Source: Calidithermus roseus (GTDB lineage: Bacteria; Deinococcota; Deinococci; Deinococcales; Thermaceae). Taken from it: 36,156 bases of DNA. Made by a program: the position numbers and the translations under genes. Below are positions 31,751 through 36,156 of the stretch, in pieces; position 1 is the stretch's first letter; every line of letters starts with the position of its first letter. Location: assembly GCF_003574095.1 (NCBI RefSeq), contig NZ_QWLA01000035.1:1-36156 (forward strand), in the 5' to 3' direction. The notes beneath the pieces were generated by a model. That model searched no databases. It saw only the letters and a program-made list of their open reading frames with translations, and was not told the DNA's origin.

Positions 31751-32200
31751 TTACCATGTGGCTGGATCTGTGCTGCTTTTATCTGAGGCCTGTTCTTTAA
31801 TCAATCCGTTATAAATTGTCCAATAGGTTTTAGTGGCAGCCTGTACCTGTATTCCATATCCACCGTTACCATCATTCACTATGAAACAGCTGTTAGCCTC
31901 AACAGGAGCAGGATACGTAGAGCTTAGACCTTCGCCTTGCAGTGCCCCACCATCTGCCGCCGAACATTCGGCATGGGAACCTGCAACGTTACCCCCCGTC
32001 AACTTGGCCACACTATTTAAGGGATTTGACAGGTATGACTCCACATACCCGGCTACTTGACGTGCAAAAGTCTGGGCACCCGAATTCTGTGCTCTTTTGC
32101 GTGCTGTTGTAACAGGCAGGATGAGCACAGCAGCGAGCGTTGCAATTACGGCGATCACTATCAGCAACTCAATTAGGGTGAACCCGCCGTGTTTTCTCAT
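31751..32200 (-). CDS. type IV pilin-like protein, second of tandem pair
   Basis: Prepilin of 149 residues. The short leader MRKHGG ends at the prepilin peptidase site G|FTLIE with Glu5 of the mature protein, then comes the hydrophobic helix LLIVIAVIATLAAVLILP. Compared with the upstream pilin, the helix has Leu at mature position 22 and Pro at 23, a moved kink residue. Two Cys (AECSA, NSCFI) likely form the C-terminal disulfide. The C-terminal region (NDGNGGYGIQVQ, TYWTIYNG, DPATW) is clearly homologous to the neighbour, so the genes arose by duplication. AAAGAGG precedes the start. It follows a hairpin that probably reduces its expression. Confidence 0.9.
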   Translation of the reverse strand: MRKHGGFTLIELLIVIAVIATLAAVLILPVTTARKRAQNSGAQTFARQVAGYVESYLSNPLNSVAKLTGGNVAGSHAECSAADGGALQGEGLSSTYPAPVEANSCFIVNDGNGGYGIQVQAATKTYWTIYNGLIKEQASDKSSTDPATW

Positions 32201-32218
32201 GGCCTTGCCTCTTTAGGA

Positions 32219-32245
32219 AAGCACGGCCCCAGTGGGGCCGTGCTT
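32219..32245 (-). terminator. hairpin terminator/attenuator between the two pilin genes
   Basis: AAGCACGGCCCC (32219-32230) and GGGGCCGTGCTT (32234-32245) form a perfect 12-bp stem with a 3-nt loop, just after the first pilin stop on the minus strand. A short T-rich stretch follows. It would make the upstream pilin the dominant product. Confidence 0.75.
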
Positions 32246-32256
32246 CTGGTGGAGTT

Positions 32257-32700
32257 TTACCAGGTCGCGGGATCCTGGGTGCTCACATCTGAAGCCTGCT
32301 TCTTAAAGGTACCATTGTAGAGAGTCCAGTAAGTTTGAGTAACAGACCGAACCTGAATACCATAACCACCATTACCATCGTTAGTTACCTTACAGCTGAG
32401 GACAGAGGTCGGGTAGGTGGTAGCCAAGCCCTCACCAGTGAGTTGAGGAGTGGTGTTACATTCGCCGCTGGCATCACCCGCTGCCCCACCACCAGTAATG
32501 TCACTCACTTTATTGGTGGGTTGAGCGGCCAGGTAAGACTCTACATTGGTGGCGACCTGACGGGCGTAGCTCTGGGCAGAGCTGTCATTGGCACGCTTAC
32601 GGGCACCGATCACATTGGGGATGAGCACGGCGGCCAGGATGGCGATGATTGCGATGACGATCAGGAGCTCGATCAGGGTGAAGCCTTTGGCGTTGCGCAT
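32257..32700 (-). CDS. type IV major pilin-like protein
   Basis: Prepilin of 147 residues. Leader MRNAKG, cleavage before FTLIE, and mature helix LLIVIAIIAILAAVLIPN with the usual Pro22, then GARKRAND. This strongly resembles Thermus PilA-type pilins, which form pili used for adhesion, twitching and natural transformation. Two Cys (GECNT, LSCKV) probably make the C-terminal disulfide loop. GGAAGGAAG lies upstream of ATG. No assembly genes (pilB, pilC, pilQ) are in the window. It is the first gene of the pilin pair. Confidence 0.92.
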   Translation of the reverse strand: MRNAKGFTLIELLIVIAIIAILAAVLIPNVIGARKRANDSSAQSYARQVATNVESYLAAQPTNKVSDITGGGAAGDASGECNTTPQLTGEGLATTYPTSVLSCKVTNDGNGGYGIQVRSVTQTYWTLYNGTFKKQASDVSTQDPATW

Positions 32701-33035
32701 GTTCTTCCTTCCTTCTCCCGGCCAAACTGATATATGGGTATTGGCGCGGGACTTCCAGTAGTGCAGCTAGAGAGCCTATTGCCGATTTGCCGACGTTTGG
32801 TATTGGGTTGTGCCCAATCCAAGGGTGATGCTAACAAGGGGTGTGGGCGCTCGCAAGGTCAAATGAACAAGTTATAAGATTCCGCTGTGCTAGCGTAGCG
32901 CTTCATGGTCTTTGCTTAACTCGTTTAATGCGACACAAACGCAATTGGGCGTTACGGAAATATCATTAAGCCCCAGGGCTGTACTCCCGCCAGTAAGCCT
33001 TTAACCGGGTGGGCCTGGCTGGGGTATGGAGGCTT
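32701..33035. other. intergenic region between divergent pilin and Uma2 genes
   Basis: About 340 bases without a gene; it must hold the pilin promoter. A bulged hairpin is present at 32797-32822, with TTGG/CCAA and ATTGGG/CCCAAT arms around TTGTG. GCCAA and TTGGC flank an AT-rich TATATGGG stretch near 32721-32745. I cannot fix a clear -35/-10 pair for the pilin operon. Confidence 0.45.
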
Positions 33036-33041
33036 TAGACT
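33036..33041 (+). promoter_or_regulatory. -10 box (TAGACT), leaderless start of Uma2 gene
   Basis: TAGACT ends 6 nt before ATG 33048, with no Shine-Dalgarno. Confidence 0.5.
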
Positions 33042-33047
33042 GGGCGC

Positions 33048-33635
33048 ATGGCGGGAATTACACGGGCCTTGCAGCCTCTTACCTTCAATGAATACCTGAC
33101 CCTGGAGGAAAAAGCCCGGCGCAAGCATGAGCTGGTAGACGGCGTTCTGTATGCCATGGCCGGGGCTACTCGGAACCACAACCTCATCACGGTGAACCTG
33201 GCAACCCTTTTGCGGCCCGCCGCACGAGAAAAGGGGTGCCGCCTCTTCGCCTCGGATATGAAGCTCCGCGTAGGCGAAAGGACGGCTTATTACCCGGACC
33301 TGATGCTGGTCTGCGGTCCTTCGCCGAAGAGCCCCTTATACGAGGATAGCCCCTGCCTGGTGGTGGAGATCCTCTCTGCTTCCACAGAACGACAGGATCG
33401 GGGTGAGAAGCGCCTGGCCTACCAGGGGCTTTCTACCTTGCAGGCTTACCTGCTGGTAGACGCGCGCCGGAGGCGGGTGGAGGGATATTACAGGCAGAAC
33501 GAGCAGTGGCTTTACCAGGATATTCAGGGAGCAGGTGAATTCGAAGTGCCCTGCTTAGGGCTCTCCCTCAGCCTGGACGCGGTGTATGAAGGAACCGACG
33601 TGCCCAGTATTGACAACCCCAACGACCACGGCTAA
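33048..33635 (+). CDS. Uma2-family (DUF820) putative restriction-endonuclease-fold protein
   Basis: The protein has about 195 residues with the Uma2/DUF820 layout: LTFNEYLTLEEKARRKHELVDGVLYAMAGAT at the N-terminus, then the PD-(D/E)XK-like core YYPDLMLVCG followed by PCLVVEILSAST and RLAYQGLSTLQAYLLVD. Asp of YYPD and Glu of VVEIL are the candidate metal ligands. The cellular role of this family is not established. Such genes are numerous in Deinococcota and cyanobacteria and often mobile. Codon use lacks the CTCGAG bias of neighbours. The -10 box of the downstream tRNA overlaps its stop codon. Confidence 0.85.
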   Translation: MAGITRALQPLTFNEYLTLEEKARRKHELVDGVLYAMAGATRNHNLITVNLATLLRPAAREKGCRLFASDMKLRVGERTAYYPDLMLVCGPSPKSPLYEDSPCLVVEILSASTERQDRGEKRLAYQGLSTLQAYLLVDARRRRVEGYYRQNEQWLYQDIQGAGEFEVPCLGLSLSLDAVYEGTDVPSIDNPNDHG

Positions 33636-33638
33636 CAT
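33610..33638 (+). promoter_or_regulatory. tRNA-Ala promoter inside the 3' end of the Uma2 gene
   Basis: TTGACA (33610-33615), a 17-bp spacer and TAACAT (33633-33638) make a near-consensus promoter. Its -10 covers the TAA stop of the Uma2 gene, and transcription would begin about 8 nt before the tRNA. Confidence 0.75.
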
Positions 33639-33652
33639 AGCGGTTGCTGTTC

Positions 33653-33729
<77 letters not shown>

Positions 33730-33734
33730 GAAGA

Positions 33735-33763
33735 CTCCGGCCATGCGCCGGGGTTTTTCTTTT
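33735..33763 (+). terminator. Rho-independent terminator after tRNA-Ala
   Basis: CTCCGGC (33735-33741) and GCCGGGG (33747-33753) form a stem with a 5-nt loop. TTTTTCTTTT follows directly, a classic terminator. Confidence 0.9.
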
Positions 33764-33767
33764 GGGC

Positions 33768-33796
33768 TTGATATATGAAGCAGCAGCCGCTATAGT
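33768..33796 (+). promoter_or_regulatory. promoter of rplU-rpmA operon
   Basis: TTGATA (33768-33773), a 17-bp spacer and TATAGT (33791-33796) form a strong sigma-70 type promoter immediately after the tRNA terminator. The predicted transcription start is near 33803. Confidence 0.8.
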
Positions 33797-33807
33797 TGAT
33801 CGTTGGC

Positions 33808-33853
33808 TGGGCTAAAAGCCCACGGCTTGCCATTGCCAAGCCTGCGCGGAGGA
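33808..33853 (+). ncRNA. rplU 5' leader with two hairpins (possible L21 autoregulatory leader)
   Basis: Two adjacent perfect stems fill the leader. One is TGGGCT-AAA-AGCCCA (33808-33822). The other is GGCTTG (33824-33829) paired with CAAGCC (33837-33842). They start just after the predicted transcription start and end before the GGAGGA ribosome binding site (33848-33853). Leader structures that bind ribosomal protein L21 are known in other bacteria; here the regulation is inferred. Confidence 0.5.
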
Positions 33854-33859
33854 AGCTTA

Positions 33860-34165
33860 ATGTTCGCAATCATCGAGACCGGAGGAAAACAATACCGGGC
33901 CGAACCCGGCGCGAAGCTGCGCGTGGAGAAGCTCGAGGCCGAAGCGGGTCAGACCGTCGAGTTCGATGCCCTCTTGCTGGGCGGGGAAAAGACCGTGGTA
34001 GGCAACCCCACCGTGCCCGGCGCCAAAGTGGTGGCCGAGGTGGTGGGTCACGGCAAAGGCCGCAAAATCCTGGTGATGAAGTTCAAGGCCAAGGTGCAGT
34101 ACCGCCGCAAGCGGGGCCACCGCCAGCCTTACACCGAGATCGTGGTCAAGGAGATCCGCGCGTAA
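33860..34165 (+). CDS. rplU: 50S ribosomal protein L21
   Basis: The protein has 101 residues, starts [30 protein letters not shown], and ends [18 protein letters not shown], typical of L21, which contacts 23S rRNA. GGAGGA lies 6 nt before ATG 33860. It is first in the conserved order rplU-rpmA-obgE-nadD. A long leader hairpin region precedes it and an intercistronic hairpin follows. Confidence 0.97.
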   Translation: MFAIIETGGKQYRAEPGAKLRVEKLEAEAGQTVEFDALLLGGEKTVVGNPTVPGAKVVAEVVGHGKGRKILVMKFKAKVQYRRKRGHRQPYTEIVVKEIRA

Positions 34166-34185
34166 GAGCCCATAGCCGGTGGTCG

Positions 34186-34231
34186 ATAGCCCATAGCCAG
34201 AAACTGCTATCAGCTATTGGCTATCCGCTAT
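34186..34231 (+). repeat. intercistronic hairpin between rplU and rpmA
   Basis: ATAGCCCATAGCCA (34186-34199) and TGGCTATCCGCTAT (34218-34231) pair at 12 of 14 positions. The surrounding 34166-34235 is built from repeated GATAGCC/CATAGCC words, another low-complexity intergenic type. There is no T-run, so read-through to rpmA is expected. Confidence 0.6.
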
Positions 34232-34253
34232 AGGCGCTCCGAAGGAGCTTGTT

Positions 34254-34523
34254 ATGGCACACAAGAAAGGTCTGGGTTCGACTAAGAACGGGCGCGACTC
34301 CCAAGCTAAGCGCCTGGGCGTGAAGAAGTTCGGCGGCGAGGTGGTGCGGGCGGGCAACGTGCTGGTGCGCCAGCGCGGCACCAAGTTCCGCGCCGGAGCG
34401 GGCGTGGGCATGGGCCGTGACTACACCCTCTTCGCCCTGGTGGATGGGGTGGTGGAGTTCGCGGACAAAGGCCGCATGGGGCGCTTCGTTTCGGTAAAGC
34501 CCGCTGAAGCTGGACGGGCCTGA
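34254..34523 (+). CDS. rpmA: 50S ribosomal protein L27
   Basis: The protein has 89 residues and starts [24 protein letters not shown], with the N-terminal tail that reaches the peptidyl-transferase centre. The conserved [28 protein letters not shown] segment follows. The protein begins directly with the mature MAHKKG, so no cleavable N-terminal extension of the Firmicutes type is present. GAAGGAGC precedes the ATG. Confidence 0.97.
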   Translation: MAHKKGLGSTKNGRDSQAKRLGVKKFGGEVVRAGNVLVRQRGTKFRAGAGVGMGRDYTLFALVDGVVEFADKGRMGRFVSVKPAEAGRA

Positions 34524-34533
34524 AGCCCCCGAA

Positions 34534-34580
34534 GGCCGAAAGCTGAAGGCCCTGCCTTTAGCCTTCGGCCTCTGATTTTT
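34534..34580 (+). terminator. Rho-independent terminator of rplU-rpmA
   Basis: GGCCGAAAGCTGAAGGC (34534-34550) and GCCTTTAGCCTTCGGCC (34554-34570) form a 17-bp stem with two imperfect pairs and a 3-nt loop. ATTTTT follows at 34575-34580. The stem words (GCCTTCGGCC) recur in the intergenic repeats near 35990-36015. Confidence 0.8.
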
Positions 34581-34605
34581 GCGTATACGACGCAGAACCT
34601 AAGGA

Positions 34606-34611
34606 TAGTCT
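34606..34611 (+). promoter_or_regulatory. -10 box (TAGTCT), leaderless start of obgE
   Basis: TAGTCT ends 6 nt before ATG 34618, with no ribosome binding site. With the upstream terminator it makes obgE a separate transcription unit. Confidence 0.5.
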
Positions 34612-34617
34612 GTAGCC

Positions 34618-35868
34618 ATGTTCAGGGATACGCTCGAGATCACCGTCATAGCCGGGCGCGGAGGCGACGGGGCCATCAGCTTCTGGCGCGAGAAGTACAT
34701 TGCCAAGGGCGGGCCCGACGGGGGCGACGGGGGCGACGGGGGCTCGGTCATCCTGCGGGCGCTGGGGCAGGTGGACTCCCTTTCCACCCTCTCCAAGCGC
34801 ATCTACCGCGCCGAGGACGGCGAACACGGCCTGGGCAAGGGCATGGACGGGCGTGGAGGGCGCGACCTGGTGGTGGAGGTGCCGCGGGGGACGCGGGTCT
34901 TCGATGCACAGACCGGCGAGCTGCTGGCCGATCTGGTCGAGGAAGGCCAGAGCGTGGTGGTAGCCCAGGGCGGGCAGGGTGGGCGGGGCAACCGCCACTT
35001 CGTCACCCCCACGCGGCAGGCGCCCCGCTTCGCCGAAGGGGGGCTGCCCGGTGAGAAGCGGCGGCTGCGGCTGGAGTTGATGCTGCTGGCCGACGTGGGC
35101 CTGGTGGGCTATCCCAACGCGGGCAAGAGCAGCCTGCTGGCCGACCTCACCGCGGCCTCGCCCAAGATAGCCGCCTACCCCTTCACCACCCTGGCTCCCA
35201 ACCTCGGCGTCATCGAGCGGGGTGAGGGCGAGCGCATCACCATGGCCGACATCCCTGGCATCATCGAGGGAGCCAGCCAGGGCAGGGGACTGGGGCTGGA
35301 TTTCCTGCGCCACATCGGACGCACCCGCGTGCTGCTGTACGTGCTCGACGGCAGCGACAAGCCCGTGGAAACCCTGCGCACGCTGCAAGGGGAACTGCGG
35401 GCTTATGACCCCGAGCTTCTGAAGCGACCTTCGCTGGTCGCGCTCAACAAGATCGACCTGCTCACCCCCGAGGAGGTTGGCAGGCTCGAGGCCGAACTCG
35501 CCGGCTTCGGCTTGCCGGTGCTGGCCATCTCGGCACTGAGCGGGGAGGGCCTCGAGCCGCTGGTAGATGCCCTCTTCGCCTTGGTGCAGGCCGCGCCCAG
35601 GCCTGCCCTTCAGACCCCCGCGCCCCCTCCCCCGCCCGACACCGGCATCCAGGTCGAGGAGGTCGAGGAGGGGGTCTTCGAGGTCAGGGCCCCGCAGCTC
35701 GAGCGCCAGCTCTCGCGCATGAAGGGCGAGGTGAGCGAGATGGCGGGGTACTTGCAGGATTTGTTCAGGCGCTATCGTGTAGAATCGGCGCTCGAGGCCC
35801 GCGGTGTCCGCGCGGGCGACACCGTAAGGCTGGCCGGGGTGGAGTTCGAGTACATCCCGGAGGTGTGA
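34618..35868 (+). CDS. obgE: Obg-family GTPase (ribosome biogenesis/stress)
   Basis: The protein has 416 residues. The N-terminal glycine-rich Obg fold (1-155) contains [31 protein letters not shown] and [15 protein letters not shown]. The G domain (about 158-325) has G1 [12 protein letters not shown]3 [10 protein letters not shown]4 NKIDLL and G5 ISALSGEG. The C-terminal OCT-like domain (about 345-416) follows a Pro-rich linker (TPAPPPPPD). It is an essential GTPase for large-subunit assembly and growth control in other bacteria. Position after rpmA and before nadD is the usual order. Confidence 0.97.
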   Translation: MFRDTLEITVIAGRGGDGAISFWREKYIAKGGPDGGDGGDGGSVILRALGQVDSLSTLSKRIYRAEDGEHGLGKGMDGRGGRDLVVEVPRGTRVFDAQTGELLADLVEEGQSVVVAQGGQGGRGNRHFVTPTRQAPRFAEGGLPGEKRRLRLELMLLADVGLVGYPNAGKSSLLADLTAASPKIAAYPFTTLAPNLGVIERGEGERITMADIPGIIEGASQGRGLGLDFLRHIGRTRVLLYVLDGSDKPVETLRTLQGELRAYDPELLKRPSLVALNKIDLLTPEEVGRLEAELAGFGLPVLAISALSGEGLEPLVDALFALVQAAPRPALQTPAPPPPPDTGIQVEEVEEGVFEVRAPQLERQLSRMKGEVSEMAGYLQDLFRRYRVESALEARGVRAGDTVRLAGVEFEYIPEV

Positions 35869-36022
35869 GCGTAAAGCGTATGGCACATAGCGTATTGCGT
35901 ATGGCTCGTGGTCAAGAGCTTGTTCTAGCCACGAATCACAGGCTGCAAGCTTTTGGCATACGACGTATGACGTACGACCCCTACCGTTCGGCGTTTGGCG
36001 TTTAGCCTTCGGCGTCAGACTT
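35869..36022 (+). repeat. low-complexity intergenic repeat region between obgE and nadD
   Basis: The 154-nt gap holds repeated words: GCGTATGGC types near 35875-35905, TCGTGG/CCACGA inverted arms around 35908-35937, GACGTATGACGTACGACCC (35962-35980; a perfect inverted copy of 28858-28876), and GTTCGGCGTTTGGCGTTTAGCC further on. No gene is visible in it. Confidence 0.7.
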
Positions 36023-36156
36023 ATGCGCATCGGCATCTTCGGCGGCAGCTTCGATCCCATCCACCTGGGGCACCTGCTGGCGGCCTCGGAGTCGGCGGCG
36101 GCGCTGGGGCTCGAGCGGGTGCTCTTCGTCACGGCGGCCCGCCCACCCCACAAGAC
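36023..36156 (+). CDS. nadD: nicotinate-nucleotide adenylyltransferase, 5' part only
   Basis: The first 44 residues are present and run off the right edge. They begin MRIGIFGGSFDPIHLGHLLAAS, the nucleotidyltransferase motif with the HxGH signature (HLGH), then ERVLFVTAARPPHK. The enzyme makes nicotinate adenine dinucleotide in NAD synthesis. obgE-nadD neighbours are common. Confidence 0.92.
   Translation, partial: MRIGIFGGSFDPIHLGHLLAASESAAALGLERVLFVTAARPPHK

Noticed and set aside
32796-32815. TTTGGTATT match resembling the GntR operator-like element
   Set aside because: Only the left half matches; the TGGTAT right half is missing and it forms part of a local hairpin instead.
34558-36153. 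Long minus-strand open frame opposite obgE
   Set aside because: It runs through intergenic repeats and opposes intact Obg motifs; no domain recognised.

Overview
The window looks like a chromosomal segment of a thermophilic Deinococcota bacterium, most like Meiothermus or Thermus. This is inferred from several signs: high GC; very frequent CTCGAG hexamers read as Leu-Glu; many genes whose start codon lies 6-11 nt after a TANNNT-type -10 box with no Shine-Dalgarno (leaderless mRNAs, well known in Deinococcus); Thermus-like type IV pilins; and an Ala-type alkyltransferase-like protein as in Thermus. No database search was possible, so the genus is a guess.

Layout. 1-2781: a decayed polymorphic-toxin locus. 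It has an RNase A-like C-terminal toxin with a frameshift, a CdiI-like immunity gene, a truncated and frameshifted lipase-like gene, and a translationally coupled lipoprotein. 3294-6722: deoC plus a double-domain ALDH16-type aldehyde dehydrogenase (deoxyribose catabolism). 6794-19896: an amino-sugar and muropeptide salvage region. GNAT and a BadF/NagK-type kinase are on the plus strand. A long minus-strand array encodes two Opp/Dpp-type importers (binding protein plus two permeases each, no ATPase), a serine hydrolase and MurQ. A divergent pair encodes a GntR/UTRA regulator and AnmK. 20001-23000: a TetR regulator, a lipoprotein, an alkyltransferase-like protein (PAQR instead of PCHR) and a site-2 protease with CBS domains. 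23095-27561: a large REC-PAS-GAF-HD-GYP protein converging on a DUF4388 protein; both receiver domains lack the phospho-acceptor Asp. 27793-31624: ruvB, an HD hydrolase, a tandem UspA protein and a RluD-type pseudouridine synthase. 31751-32700: two tandem type IV pilins. 33048-36156: a Uma2-family gene, tRNA-Ala(GGC), rplU, rpmA, obgE and the start of nadD.

How it works together. Muropeptides or their sugars would enter through the two importers and be trimmed by the serine hydrolase. AnmK and MurQ would convert anhydroMurNAc to GlcNAc-6-P, and the BadF-family kinase would phosphorylate free amino sugar. A 21-bp operator-like element occurs at three promoters (GNAT-kinase, importer operon, gntR-anmK). 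In the GNAT and gntR copies it sits at exactly the same distance from the start codon. It probably marks the GntR regulon.

The most unusual structural feature is a dispersed family of low-complexity intergenic repeats (words such as GGGTCGTACGTC and GACCCTCGACCCTCG). One copy lies in frame inside the aldehyde dehydrogenase gene, exactly between its two domains. Intercistronic hairpins separate binding-protein genes from permease genes in both importer operons.
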